Assembly (NCBI RefSeq): GCF_021462825.1
Contig: NZ_JAKEEB010000007.1
Coordinates: forward strand, 124,001-188,000
Source: Streptomyces glomeratus
GTDB taxonomy: Bacteria; Actinomycetota; Actinomycetes; Streptomycetales; Streptomycetaceae
DNA length: 64,000 nt
Reading direction: 5' to 3'
Shown: positions 44,040 through 53,233 of the stretch, piece after piece
Position numbering within the stretch: the first letter of the stretch is position 1
How the letters are laid out: each line of letters opens with the position of its first letter
Notes under the pieces: model-generated
Seen by the model: only the letters and a program-made list of their open reading frames with translations
Database searches by the model: none
What the model was told of the DNA's origin: nothing
Position numbers and translations under genes: made by a program

Positions 44040-47000
44040 TCAGGTCACCGCCCGGTACGCCTGGGTCAGCTTGGCCACCGCCGCCGCGTACCTCCCCGTC
44101 AGCAGCAGATGGTCCGCCTCCGCGAACGGCCCCGCGAGAGCCGCCGTGATCCCGGATCCCGCCTTCTGCTGGACGAGCAGCCGGGCCTTGGCGACGATGG
44201 CGCGGCCCGCCGGTGCGGAGCCCGTGCGCTCGGCCATGGCGGCGGCAAGCGCCAGCGCCCTCAGGGTCGCCTCGCCTCCCTTCGGGACCCTGGTGAGCGT
44301 GGTCAGTCCCCAGCCGTACGGAAACTGTGGGTCGTACGAGGCGTCACCGACGTTGATCGGCAGCTGGGACTCCGACTTCGGCCAGGTCACGGGGAGCTGT
44401 CCGGTGAACGGGCGCCTGCCGTAGAGGACGTCCGCCACGCCGTCGCCCTCGGTGCCCGGCAGCCAGGAGGCCACCAGGGCGTCGATCTCGCCGAGCCGGT
44501 CGCCGATCAGCTGCGGGCGGCCGGAGACGATCAGCACCGCGCACTTCACGGCGCCGCACACCTTGTCCACGGCGGCCTTGTCGGCGGCGGACAGCTGAAG
44601 GTCGTGGCCGTTGCCGACGTCGCCGACACCTTCGGCGTAGGGGGTCTCGCCCACGACGACCACGCCGGCGTCGTAGCCGTTCAGCGGGGCCGAGGCGTCC
44701 TTGGAGTAGGTGACGTCTCCCCCGGCCTTCCGCATAGCCTGGAGGATGGTCGTGCCCTGGGTATGGGTGCCGGACGCGCCCTGCCAGGTGAGGGTCCAGC
44801 CGCCGGTCTGGTTACCGAGGTCGTCGGCGTTGGATCCGGCGACGTACACCTTCTGGTTCTTCCTGAGCGGCAGCACTCCGCCCGCGTTCTTCAGCAGCAC
44901 CTGGGACTCGGCGGCAGCCTGCCGGGCCACGGCCCGGTGTGCGGCGGAACCGATCCGGTCGGCGCCGCTCGTGTCGGCGTACGGGTGCTCGAAGAGCCCC
45001 AGCCTGAACTTCTGCCGGAGGATGCGGGAGACGGCGTCGTCGATCCGCCTCTCGCTGATGCGGCCCGCTCTCACCTCGTCGGTCAGCGTCGTGCGGAAGT
45101 CCTTGTACGTGTACGGCACCATCATCATGTCGACGCCGGCGTCGACCGCGGTGCGGACGTGGGACGCGTAGTCGCCGGGGAGCTGGTCGATGGCGTTCCA
45201 GTCGCTGATGACGAAGCCGCCGAAGCCCATCCGGCCCTTCAGCACGCCGTTGATCATGTCGGCGCGGGCGTGCATCTTCACCGGGCCCCGGCCGTCACCG
45301 AGGACGTCGAGCGAGGAGTACGACGGCATGACCGAGCCGATGCCGCGGTCGACCGCCGTCCGGTACGGGGCCAGGTGGACGGCCTCCAGCTGCTGCCGGG
45401 TGACCTTGGTGACGCCCTGGTCGATGGTGTACGAGCCCGTGGTGGACGAGCCGTACTCGGTGCCGCCGTCGCCGACGAAGTGCTTGGCGGTGGCGAGGAC
45501 CTTGTCGTTCCGGCTCAGGTCCCGGCCGTCCGCGCGTCCCTGGAGTCCCTGGATGATCGTCTCCATGGACTTCACGAGCGCCGGATCCTCGCCGAAGGAC
45601 TCGTAGGAGCGGCCCCAGCGCTCGTCGCGCGAGACGCACAGGCAGGGCGCGAAGTCCCAGGGGATGCCGGTGGCGCGTACCTCACCGGCCGTCACCGCTC
45701 CGGTTCTCTCGGCCAGTTGGGGGTCTCTCGTGGCCCCGATGCCGATGTTGTGCGGCATGATCGTGGCGCCGGCGAGGTTGTTGTGCCCGTGGACGGCGTC
45801 GACGCCGTAGATCAGGGGGATCTGGAACCGGGTCGCCTGCGCCCGCAGCTGGAAGGAGTCGATCATCTTCGCCCACCCCTCGGGGGTGTTGGGCGTCGGG
45901 GTCGAGCCGCCGCCGGACAGCAGCGAGCCCAGGTCGTACGTCGCGATGTCGCCCTGGGAGGTGAGGCCGGCGCGCTCGGCCTGGGTCATCTGGCCGGCCT
46001 TCTCCTCCAGGGACATCCGGGAGAGCAGGTCCGCCACGCGCTTCCTCACCGGCAGCCTGCTGTCCAGGTACGGCAGCCCGTGGGCGTCGATGACCACCTG
46101 CGGGGTCTCGGCGGGGGCCTTGGCGCCGGTGACGGCCAGCCTGAGCGGGATGGTCTCGGCCGTCTCGGCGGCCCTGTCCCCGAGGGTGCGCACCTGGACG
46201 GTCCGGGTGCTGCCGGAGGGAGTCCCGGCAGGGAAGGTGAGGGTGCCCCGGGCGGGGGTGTAGTCGGTGCCGGACTCGGCGGTGCCGCCGGCCGTGTCGT
46301 AGGCGACGGTGACGGGCTCGTCAAGGGGGACGGAGCCGGTGGTGGCGACGGTGACCTTCACCTGTGCCGTGCCGCCCTCCCTGACCGGGTAGACGGCGGA
46401 GTCCGTGGTGACGGAGGCCCGCCGGGACTGGTCGGCCCTGCCGTACAGCTCGACGCCGTCCATGGCGAACCCGCCCTTGACGCCGACGGGGAGCGTGACG
46501 GCGTACCCCCACATCCCGGTGAGGCCGAGGATGTGGTCGATGCCACCGACGGGCTGGTAGTCCGTGCGATAAGTGAAGTCGGCGAACGGGATCGAGATCT
46601 GTTTCCAGCCGCTGAAGTCGTCGGTGAACGAGGTGGTCCACAGCTCGGAGGCCTCGCCGTTCGCGCCGCCGTCCTTGATCTCGAAGGCGATCTTCTTGCC
46701 GTTGTTCCGGCCGTCCCACCAGAAGCGGATGCCCTGGTGGGCGGACCAGTCATGAGGGGGCCGGTCGGCGGCGAAGTCGTGGGTGAAGCCGCCGTAGCCG
46801 CTGATGTCGTAGCTGCCCGTGAGGACCTGGGCGCCCTCGGGGGCGTCCGCGCGCTCGGTGAGGCGCAGCGTGGGCGGGTCGTCGGCGTCGCCGCCCCAGG
46901 TGAAGATGCCGTCGGCCGGCTGGCTGGCGAAGGGCACCTCGCCCTCGAAGCGGTCGACCGGTACGGGGGCGGGGTCGTCGGCGCCGGACGCGGTGCCGAC

Positions 47001-47063
47001 GGCGGTGAGCGGGATCAGGGCGGTGAGCAGGGCGGCGGAGGCGAGCAGGGCGGTTCTTCGCAT
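44040..47063 (-). CDS. Secreted GH3 beta-glycosidase with N-terminal CBM-like and Calx-beta domains
   Basis: A 1007-residue exported glycoside hydrolase. Signal peptide about 1-28 (LLASAALLTALIPLTAVGTASG). Residues about 45-215 resemble a CBM11/CIA30-like beta-sandwich (GIRFWWDGRNNGKKIAFEI); 220-325 a Calx-beta-like domain (SGTDYTPARGTLTFPAGT). The GH3 catalytic barrel follows with DERWGRSYESFGEDP and the nucleophile Asp at about 621 in VISDWNAIDQ; the second GH3 domain contains GVLPLRKNQKVYVAGSNA. It is likely a beta-glucosidase or related exo-enzyme for plant-polymer oligosaccharides. It is divergent from the secreted GH30 enzyme, so joint polysaccharide use is likely. Confidence 0.9.
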   Translation of the reverse strand: MRRTALLASAALLTALIPLTAVGTASGADDPAPVPVDRFEGEVPFASQPADGIFTWGGDADDPPTLRLTERADAPEGAQVLTGSYDISGYGGFTHDFAADRPPHDWSAHQGIRFWWDGRNNGKKIAFEIKDGGANGEASELWTTSFTDDFSGWKQISIPFADFTYRTDYQPVGGIDHILGLTGMWGYAVTLPVGVKGGFAMDGVELYGRADQSRRASVTTDSAVYPVREGGTAQVKVTVATTGSVPLDEPVTVAYDTAGGTAESGTDYTPARGTLTFPAGTPSGSTRTVQVRTLGDRAAETAETIPLRLAVTGAKAPAETPQVVIDAHGLPYLDSRLPVRKRVADLLSRMSLEEKAGQMTQAERAGLTSQGDIATYDLGSLLSGGGSTPTPNTPEGWAKMIDSFQLRAQATRFQIPLIYGVDAVHGHNNLAGATIMPHNIGIGATRDPQLAERTGAVTAGEVRATGIPWDFAPCLCVSRDERWGRSYESFGEDPALVKSMETIIQGLQGRADGRDLSRNDKVLATAKHFVGDGGTEYGSSTTGSYTIDQGVTKVTRQQLEAVHLAPYRTAVDRGIGSVMPSYSSLDVLGDGRGPVKMHARADMINGVLKGRMGFGGFVISDWNAIDQLPGDYASHVRTAVDAGVDMMMVPYTYKDFRTTLTDEVRAGRISERRIDDAVSRILRQKFRLGLFEHPYADTSGADRIGSAAHRAVARQAAAESQVLLKNAGGVLPLRKNQKVYVAGSNADDLGNQTGGWTLTWQGASGTHTQGTTILQAMRKAGGDVTYSKDASAPLNGYDAGVVVVGETPYAEGVGDVGNGHDLQLSAADKAAVDKVCGAVKCAVLIVSGRPQLIGDRLGEIDALVASWLPGTEGDGVADVLYGRRPFTGQLPVTWPKSESQLPINVGDASYDPQFPYGWGLTTLTRVPKGGEATLRALALAAAMAERTGSAPAGRAIVAKARLLVQQKAGSGITAALAGPFAEADHLLLTGRYAAAVAKLTQAYRAVT

Positions 47064-47314
47064 GGACCTTCCCTTTGGCTCTCGTAATCCACGTGGCGAG
47101 CTTACGACTTAGATCACGCCGTGAGTTAACTGGCGTACCGCCCCGCCGTCAAGACTTCACGTCAGAACAACTGGGGCCCCAAGTCCCGGGCTGAGATAGC
47201 TGGTTGTCCCTTCGGAAACTGAACGCTCACCCCCTTGACGCGGCCCCGGCGCCGTCATTTACTCACGCCTCGCACGCCTCCCATCCCCACCACCCCCCAG
47301 AAGGGCGGCGCACC

Positions 47315-49183
47315 ATGAGAACCCCCCTGCGCGCAGCACGCCTGCTCCTCGCCGGGCTGCTGACCACGGCCGGGCTGACCGCGGCGGGCACCCTGCCCGC
47401 GCACGCCGCCGGCGAGCAGGTCACGGCGTGGCTGACCACGACCGACGACAGCGGCGGACGGCATGTCGTGCGCGGACTCCAGGCACAGACACCGTTCGCC
47501 TTCCAGCCGGGAACCGGTGGCGGCGGCGAGAACATCACCGTCGACGAGAACACCCGCTACCAGACCTTCACCGGCGGCGGCGCGTCCTTCACGGACACCG
47601 CGGCCTGGCTGATGAACAGCAGCGGGGCGCTGTCGCAGGCGACGCGGGACGCGACGATGCGGAAGCTGTTCTCGCCGACGGACGGGATCGGGCTGTCGTT
47701 CCTGCGCAATCCGATGGGCGCCTCGGACCTGGCCCGCTACGGCTACACCTACGACGACGTGCCGGCCGGGCAGAGCGACCCCGACCTGACGAGGTTCTCG
47801 ATCGCGCACGACCTGGCCGACGTGGTGCCGCTGACCAGGCAGGCGCTCCAGCTCAATCCGTCGCTGACCGTGATGGCCACCCCGTGGACGGCGCCCGCCT
47901 GGATGAAGGACAGCGGTCAGCTCAACGGTGGCTGGCTGAAGGCGGAGGACTACGGCGCCTACGCGTCGTATTTCGTGAAGTACCTCCAGGCGTACAAGGA
48001 CCAGGACGTCCCCGTCTCCTACGTCACCGCCCAGAACGAGCCGACGTGCTGTTCGGGCTATCCGTCGATGAGCTGGAACGCGTCCGGACTCGCGTACTTC
48101 ACGAAGAACGAGCTGCTGCCGAAACTCCAGGCGGCGAATCTTGCGACGAAGGTGCTGGCGCACGACTGGAACTGGGACAGCTACGACTCCTACGCCGCCC
48201 GGACGGTGGACGACGCGGCGGTCCGCTCCCACCCCAACTTCGGCGGGATCGCCTGGCACGGCTACGGCGGTGACGTGACGAAGCAGACCACGGTCCACAA
48301 CCAGTACCCGCAGCTGGACGCGTTCGGCACGGAACACTCGGGCGGCACCTGGATCGCGAACCAGCAGCGCGAGGACATGCTCAACATCGTCGACTACACC
48401 CGGAACTGGGCGAAGTCGGTGACCAAGTGGTCGCTCGCGGTCGACCAGAACAGGGGTCCGCACAACGGCGGCTGCGGCACCTGCACCGGCCTGATCACGG
48501 TCCACAACGGGGACGGGGCGAGCGGGACGGTCGACTACACGATCGAGTACTACACCATGGGCCATCTGACGAAGTTCGTACGGCCGGGTGCCCAGCGCAT
48601 CGCGTCGACGGCCGACTCGGCGGTGCCGAACGTGGCCTGGCGGAACCCGGACGGCTCCAAGGCACTGATCGCGTACAACGACGCGTCGTCGGCGCAGACC
48701 GTGACGATCAACTGGGGCGGCCGGCACGCGACCTACTCGCTGCCCGGCAAGACGTCGGCGACTTTCACCTGGTCGGGGGCGCAGTCGGGCGGCGGTGACC
48801 GGTCGGGGGCGTTCGTGGGCCTCGCGGGCAAGTGCCTGGACGTGGCCGGGGCGTCGAGCGCGAATGGAACCGCGGTGCAGCTGTACGACTGCAACGGGAC
48901 GGCCGCCCAGCAGTGGACGGTGAAGGCCGACGGTTCCGTTCAGGCGCTCGGGAAGTGCCTGGATGTGTCGGGCGCTTCGACCGCGGACGGGGCCAAGGTC
49001 CAGCTGTACGACTGCAATGGCACCGGTGCACAGCAGTGGTCGTACAACTCTTCGGCGGGTGATGTGGTCAGCCTTGCGGCGAACAAGTGCCTCGACGTGA
49101 CGGACAACTCGTCGGCGAACGGGGCACGCGCGCAGATCTGGTCGTGCACGGGCGCGGCGAACCAGAAGTGGCGACTTCAGTAG
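47315..49183 (+). CDS. Secreted GH30 glycosidase with CBM13 lectin domain
   Basis: A 622-residue exported enzyme. Signal peptide 1-31 (RAARLLLAGLLTTAGLTAAG then AHA). The GH30 domain has the GGGASFTDTAAWL start, the acid/base Glu242 in TAQNEPTCC and the nucleophile Glu340 in FGTEHSGG. After the beta-domain (about 440-485), a ricin-type CBM13 (492-622) carries three KCLDV...QQW repeats (QQWTV, QQWSY, QKWRL). GH30 includes beta-1,6-glucanases, glucocerebrosidases and xylanases; the exact substrate cannot be told. ATG 47315 with GAAGGG 9 nt upstream. The region 47064-47314 holds its promoter and that of GH3. Confidence 0.9.
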   Translation: MRTPLRAARLLLAGLLTTAGLTAAGTLPAHAAGEQVTAWLTTTDDSGGRHVVRGLQAQTPFAFQPGTGGGGENITVDENTRYQTFTGGGASFTDTAAWLMNSSGALSQATRDATMRKLFSPTDGIGLSFLRNPMGASDLARYGYTYDDVPAGQSDPDLTRFSIAHDLADVVPLTRQALQLNPSLTVMATPWTAPAWMKDSGQLNGGWLKAEDYGAYASYFVKYLQAYKDQDVPVSYVTAQNEPTCCSGYPSMSWNASGLAYFTKNELLPKLQAANLATKVLAHDWNWDSYDSYAARTVDDAAVRSHPNFGGIAWHGYGGDVTKQTTVHNQYPQLDAFGTEHSGGTWIANQQREDMLNIVDYTRNWAKSVTKWSLAVDQNRGPHNGGCGTCTGLITVHNGDGASGTVDYTIEYYTMGHLTKFVRPGAQRIASTADSAVPNVAWRNPDGSKALIAYNDASSAQTVTINWGGRHATYSLPGKTSATFTWSGAQSGGGDRSGAFVGLAGKCLDVAGASSANGTAVQLYDCNGTAAQQWTVKADGSVQALGKCLDVSGASTADGAKVQLYDCNGTGAQQWSYNSSAGDVVSLAANKCLDVTDNSSANGARAQIWSCTGAANQKWRLQ

Positions 49184-49199
49184 CTCCGGAGGTGACGGC

Positions 49200-49234
49200 G
49201 GGCTCCGCCCCCTCGACGGGAGGGGGCGGAGCCC
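49200..49234. terminator. Terminator between GH30 and cimA
   Basis: A perfect 15-bp stem (49200-49214 with 49220-49234) with a GACGG loop, 16 bp after the GH30 stop and between convergent genes. Confidence 0.65.
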
Positions 49235-49360
49235 ATGCGGCGGACGGGCCCGGCGGTGGCACGGCACGATCGGTGCGATGGTCCTGCTGAGCGGGGGCGG
49301 TACCGAGCCGCTCCCCCTCCTGCCCGGCCCGCCGCTTCGAGGGGCTCCTGCCGGGGCCCG

Positions 49361-50965
49361 CTACTCCGCGGGCTCCACCCCGGCGCGCAGCAGGCCGTAG
49401 GTGTAGGCGTCCTCCAGCGCCTGCCACGACGCCGCGATCACGTTCTCCGCCACGCCGACCGTGGACCACTCGCCCCGGCCGTCCGACGTGGAGATGAGCA
49501 CGCGTGTCGTGGACTGCGTGCCGTGCTTGCCCTCCAGGATGCGGACCTTGTAGTCGACCAGGTCGAGGGCGGCCAGCTGGGGATAGATCTTCTCCAGGGC
49601 GACCCGCAGCGCCCGGTCCAGGGCGTTGACCGGACCGTTGCCCTCCGCCGTGGCCACGATGCGTTCGCTCTTCGACCAGAGCTTCACCGTCGCCTCGTTG
49701 GCGTGGGTGCCGTCGGGGCGGTCCTCGACGATGGCCCGCCAGGACTCGGTGCGGAAGTAGCGCAGCGGCCTGCCCGCCACCTCCTCGCGCAGCAGGAGCT
49801 CGAAGCTCGCGTCCGCGGCCTCGTACGTGTAGCCCTCGAGCTCGCGCTCCTTCACACGCTCCACGACCCGGCCGACCAGTTCCCGGTCGCCGCCCAGGTC
49901 GACGCCCAGCTCCTTGCCCTTGAGCTCCACCGAGGCCCGGCCCGCCATGTCGGAGACCAGCATCCGCATGGTGTTGCCGACCAGCTCCGGGTCGATGTGC
50001 TGGTACAGGTCCGGGTCCACCTTGATCGCGGACGCGTGCAGGCCCGCCTTGTGCGCGAAGGCCGAGACGCCCACGTACGGCTGGTGCGTGGAGGGCGTCA
50101 GATTGACGACCTCGGCGATCGCATGCGAGATGCGCGTCATCTCGCGGAGCCTGCCCTCGGGCAGCACCTTCTTGCCGTACTTCAGTTCCAGGGCCGCCAC
50201 GACCGGGAAGAGGTTCGCGTTGCCCACCCGCTCGCCGTAGCCGTTCGCCGTGCACTGCACATGCGTGGCGCCCGCGTCCACGGCCGCCAGGGTGTTGGCG
50301 ACGGCGCAGCCCGTGTCGTCCTGCGCGTGGATGCCCAGCCGCGCGCCCGTGTCCGCCAGGACCGTGGAGACCACCGCCTGGACCTGCGCGGGCAGCATGC
50401 CGCCGTTGGTGTCGCAGAGGATGACGACGTCGGCGCCCGCCTCCCACGCCGCGCTGACCACCGCCTTGGCGTACCCCGGGTTCGCCCGGTAGCCGTCGAA
50501 GAAGTGCTCGCAGTCGACGAAGACCCGGCGTCCCTCGGACCGCAGATGGGAGACGGTGTCGCGGATCATCTCCAGGTTCTCGTCGAGCGTCGTGCGCAGG
50601 GCCAGCTCGACATGACGGTCGTGGGACTTCGCGACCAGAGTGATCACCTGCGCACCCGACTCCAGCAGCGCCCTGACCTGCGGGTCCTCCGCCGCCTTCG
50701 CACCCGGGCGGCGCGTCGCGCCGAAGGCGACGAGCCGGGCGTGGCGGAAGTCGATCTCCTGCTGGGCGCGGGCGAAGAACTCGGTGTCCCTCGGGTTCGC
50801 GCCGGGCCAGCCGCCCTCGATGAAGCCCACGCCGAACTCGTCCAGGTGCCGTGCGATGGCCAGCTTGTCCGCGACGGTGAGGTTGATGCCCTCGCGCTGC
50901 GCGCCGTCGCGCAGCGTCGTGTCGAAGACGTGGAACGAATCGTCGAGTTCGCTGGTTTCCGTCAT
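49361..50965 (-). CDS. cimA: Citramalate synthase
   Basis: A 534-residue Claisen-condensing enzyme of the isopropylmalate synthase family, in the CimA subtype. It condenses pyruvate with acetyl-CoA to (R)-citramalate, the start of the threonine-independent isoleucine route; LeuCD and LeuB encoded in this window do the next steps. Motifs: FDTTLRDGAQREGINLTV (metal-binding Asp), GGWPGANPRD, the metal-histidine segment IHAQDDTGCAVANT and CTANGYGERVGN. The C-terminal about 150 residues form the LeuA-type allosteric domain. Older annotation calls such proteins 2-isopropylmalate synthase. The ATG at 50965 follows a 240-nt leader with attenuator features. Confidence 0.93.
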   Translation of the reverse strand: MTETSELDDSFHVFDTTLRDGAQREGINLTVADKLAIARHLDEFGVGFIEGGWPGANPRDTEFFARAQQEIDFRHARLVAFGATRRPGAKAAEDPQVRALLESGAQVITLVAKSHDRHVELALRTTLDENLEMIRDTVSHLRSEGRRVFVDCEHFFDGYRANPGYAKAVVSAAWEAGADVVILCDTNGGMLPAQVQAVVSTVLADTGARLGIHAQDDTGCAVANTLAAVDAGATHVQCTANGYGERVGNANLFPVVAALELKYGKKVLPEGRLREMTRISHAIAEVVNLTPSTHQPYVGVSAFAHKAGLHASAIKVDPDLYQHIDPELVGNTMRMLVSDMAGRASVELKGKELGVDLGGDRELVGRVVERVKERELEGYTYEAADASFELLLREEVAGRPLRYFRTESWRAIVEDRPDGTHANEATVKLWSKSERIVATAEGNGPVNALDRALRVALEKIYPQLAALDLVDYKVRILEGKHGTQSTTRVLISTSDGRGEWSTVGVAENVIAASWQALEDAYTYGLLRAGVEPAE

Positions 50966-50995
50966 GGTCTCAAGGCTCCTGTTTTGGATCTCGGT

Positions 50996-51157
50996 CTACC
51001 GGAATGACCGGCTCCACCGTCCACCCATGGTCCCTCGCGCTTCCCTCCTGGCTGAAGGTGGGCCAGAAAACGGAAAAACCTCTCGCGGGTGCGAGAGGTC
51101 TGCGCGCGGGTCGAGGACGACGATGGCCGCCCGCACCTGGTCGTACGAGGCGGTCAC
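50996..51157 (-). CDS. Putative cimA leader reading frame with Ile-Val-Val-Leu codons
   Basis: A 53-codon frame beginning GTG inside the GTGA overlap with the upstream 16-codon leader. Codons 12-15 read ATC GTC GTC CTC (Ile-Val-Val-Leu), and the last of these is about 14 nt before the first arm of the intrinsic terminator at 51078-51099. The frame then passes through the terminator and stops 31 bp before cimA. A ribosome stalled on those codons for lack of branched-chain aminoacyl-tRNA would cover the terminator's first arm. Translation is inferred; no strong ribosome binding site is seen, so coupling to the short upstream frame would be needed. Confidence 0.5.
   Translation of the reverse strand: MTASYDQVRAAIVVLDPRADLSHPREVFPFSGPPSARREARGTMGGRWSRSFR
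51073..51099 (-). terminator. Attenuator terminator in the cimA leader
   Basis: A 9-bp perfect stem ACCTCTCGC/GCGAGAGGT with a 4-nt loop, followed in the minus direction by T-rich TTTTTCCGTTTT. It lies 108 bp before the cimA start and inside its own leader transcript, so it can only act as conditional terminator. T-tracts of this quality are unusual in this genome. Confidence 0.8.
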
Positions 51158-51204
51158 TGCGGACCGGCGCGCCTGCTGCCAATAATCATGGCGAACGTGA
51201 GCAC
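51154..51204 (-). CDS. Short leader peptide upstream of cimA with two isoleucine codons
   Basis: Sixteen codons from GTG 51204, giving MLTFAMIIGSRRAGPQ; an internal ATG at 51189 would give an 11-residue form beginning M-I-I. The two Ile codons are ATT ATT, which are rare codons in Streptomyces. A -10-like CAGACT lies six bases before the GTG, so the mRNA is likely leaderless. Its stop overlaps the start of the second leader frame. It fits a leader peptide for isoleucine-dependent attenuation of cimA. Confidence 0.5.
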   Translation of the reverse strand: MLTFAMIIGSRRAGPQ

Positions 51205-51210
51205 GGGGGC

Positions 51211-51239
51211 AGTCTGGCACAATCCGCCCCCGCACTCAC
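51211..51239 (-). promoter_or_regulatory. Putative cimA promoter
   Basis: A -10-like CAGACT (51216 to 51211 on the minus strand) with a weak -35 (GTGAGT, 17 bp upstream). The distance to the GTG of the short leader frame is 6 nt, typical of leaderless Streptomyces transcripts. Confidence 0.4.
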
Positions 51240-51246
51240 CGCCGTC

Positions 51247-52548
51247 TCAGGATGCGGGCGTCATGGTGGACGCCCGGGCGGTGTCCATCCGGACCAGGTC
51301 CAGGTCGCGGGTCTCCCGCATGGTGAGGTACACCACCAGCGACACGGCGGCGCAGCCCGCCACGTACCAGAAGAATCCGGACTCGGCGCCGACGTTCTTG
51401 AACCACAGGGCGACATACTCCGCCGTGCCGCCGAACAGCGCGTTGGCCAGGGCATACGGCAGGGCGACGCCGAGGGCGCGGATGCCCGTCGGGAACAGCT
51501 CCGCCTTCACGCACGCGTTGATCGACGTGTATCCGGTGACCACGACCAGGGCGAGCAGCGACAGCCCCAGGGCCGGCCAGAAACCGCCCGCGTGCTTCAG
51601 CAGCGTCATGACCGGCACGGTCAGGAAGGTGGAGCCGACCGCGAAGGTGATCAGCAGCGGGCGGCGCCCGATCCGGTCGGAGAGCCGGCCCGCCAGCGGC
51701 TGCAGACAGGCGAAGACGATCAGCGCGGTGAAGGAGACGAGGGTCGCGGTCTCCTTGGGCAGGCCCGCCGAGTTCGACAGGTACTTGGTCAGATAGGTGG
51801 TGTACGTGTAGTACGCGACCGTGCCGCCCATGGTCAGGGCGATCACCAGGAGGGCCTCGCGCCTGTGCCGCCACAGCGCGCGCAGCGTGCCGCGCTCCTC
51901 GCCCCCGGTCTCGTCGGCCTCGTAGACCTCCGTCTCCAGCATGTTCCGCCGCAGGTAGAAGACCACCGCGGCGCCGAGCGCCCCCACCACGAAGGGGACG
52001 CGCCAGCCGTAGCCGTGCAGCGCGTCGTCGGACATCGTGCGCTGGAGCAGGATCTGCAGACCCAGGCCGACGATCTGGCCCGCGGTCATCGACACGTACT
52101 GGAAGCTGGAGGCGAAGCCGCGCCGTCCCGGGTCGGACGCCTCGGTGAGGTAGGTCGCGCTGGCCGCGTACTCACCACCCACCGACAGGCCCTGCAACAG
52201 CCGGGCGACGAGCAGCACGAGCGCGCCGCCGTAACCCGCGACGGCATACGTCGGCGCGATCGCGATGAGGATCGCCGAGGCGGACATCAGGCTGACCGTG
52301 AGGGTCAGGGCGGCCTTGCGGCCCCTGCGGTCGCCGACCCGGCCGAGCAGCCAGCCGCCGACCGGGCGCATGAAGAACCCGACGGCGAAGATGCCCGCGG
52401 TGTTCATCAGCTGGGCCGTCGGGTTCCCGTCGGGGAAGAAGGCCCCCGCGAAGTACGTGGCGAAGCTGGCGTAGACGAACCAGTCGTACCACTCCACCAT
52501 GTTGCCGGCCGAGCCGATCCAGATCCTCTTCCAGTGCTCTCGTCCCAT
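51247..52548 (-). CDS. MFS transporter of the metabolite:H+ symporter (MHS) family
   Basis: A 433-residue 12-helix permease of the MHS family (KgtP/ProP type). Signatures are the N-terminal GNMVEWYDWFVYA, the loop-2 motif GRVGDRRGRKAAL, RLLQGLSVGGEYAAS after helix 4, and GRLSDRIGRRPLL in the second half. Related carriers take up organic acids, betaine, proline or shikimate; the substrate is unknown, but the position at the end of the ureAB-ureC-agmatine deiminase-TetR run suggests import of a nitrogenous compound. Its start is 59 bp after the TetR stop. Confidence 0.88.
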   Translation of the reverse strand: MGREHWKRIWIGSAGNMVEWYDWFVYASFATYFAGAFFPDGNPTAQLMNTAGIFAVGFFMRPVGGWLLGRVGDRRGRKAALTLTVSLMSASAILIAIAPTYAVAGYGGALVLLVARLLQGLSVGGEYAASATYLTEASDPGRRGFASSFQYVSMTAGQIVGLGLQILLQRTMSDDALHGYGWRVPFVVGALGAAVVFYLRRNMLETEVYEADETGGEERGTLRALWRHRREALLVIALTMGGTVAYYTYTTYLTKYLSNSAGLPKETATLVSFTALIVFACLQPLAGRLSDRIGRRPLLITFAVGSTFLTVPVMTLLKHAGGFWPALGLSLLALVVVTGYTSINACVKAELFPTGIRALGVALPYALANALFGGTAEYVALWFKNVGAESGFFWYVAGCAAVSLVVYLTMRETRDLDLVRMDTARASTMTPAS

Positions 52549-52607
52549 GAGCCGTAACTGCCCCCGCGGCCCGGCGGGGATTCACCGCAATCGGCCATCT
52601 GCGGACG

Positions 52608-53222
52608 TCACTCGGGCCCCGGCCGCCCCAGCGTCTCGTCCAGGAACTCCCGCACGTGGCCGAGAACCTGCTCCCGGTCGGTGCCCCTGAGCCCGATCGC
52701 CACATGGATGGAGAAGCCGTCGAGGAGGGCGCGCAGCCGCGCGGCGAAGCGGTCGGCGTCGACGGGGCGGAACTCGCCGTGCGAGACGCCCTCGGCGACC
52801 AGGGCGACCAGGTCGCGGTGCCAGGCGCCCTCGATGGCCGCCTGCCGGTCGCGGGCGTCGTCGTCGGCGTTCTGCGAGCGGTTCCAGACCTCCAGCCACA
52901 GGGTCCAGTGCGGGTCGCGGTGGCCGTCGGGGACGTAGAGGTCGACATAGGCGTCGAGGCGTTCGCGGGCGGTGCCGGTGCGCGCGAGCAGCCGGCCGCG
53001 CTCGGCGCCCAGCGACCGCTCGCTCCACTCCAGGGTCCGCAGCAGCAGCTCGTCCTTGGAACCGAAGTAGTACAGAAGGTGGCCGCTGCTCATGCCGACC
53101 TCCCGGCCGAGTGCCGCCATGGTCAGCTGTTCCAGACCGCGCTCGGCGATCATCTCCATGGCGGCGGCCAGGACCTCCTCACGCGGCGGCGCGTTCCTGC
53201 GCGCCCGTGCCGCACCGGCCAT
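52608..53222 (-). CDS. TetR-family regulator
   Basis: A 204-residue TetR regulator. The DNA-binding domain spans residues about 14-60 (REEVLAAAMEMIAERGLEQLTMAALGREVGMSSGHLLYYFGSKDELL, read in pieces), with typical helix-turn-helix wording GMSSGHLLYYFGSKDEL; the remaining helical domain has a TWLEVWNRSQNAD region as in BetI-like members. It is fourth in a five-gene run and probably represses it; candidate operators lie at the ureAB promoter. The start ATG has an AGAGGAG site and is 11 bp after the agmatine deiminase stop. Confidence 0.9.
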   Translation of the reverse strand: MAGAARARRNAPPREEVLAAAMEMIAERGLEQLTMAALGREVGMSSGHLLYYFGSKDELLLRTLEWSERSLGAERGRLLARTGTARERLDAYVDLYVPDGHRDPHWTLWLEVWNRSQNADDDARDRQAAIEGAWHRDLVALVAEGVSHGEFRPVDADRFAARLRALLDGFSIHVAIGLRGTDREQVLGHVREFLDETLGRPGPE

Positions 53223-53233
53223 CCGCGACTCCT

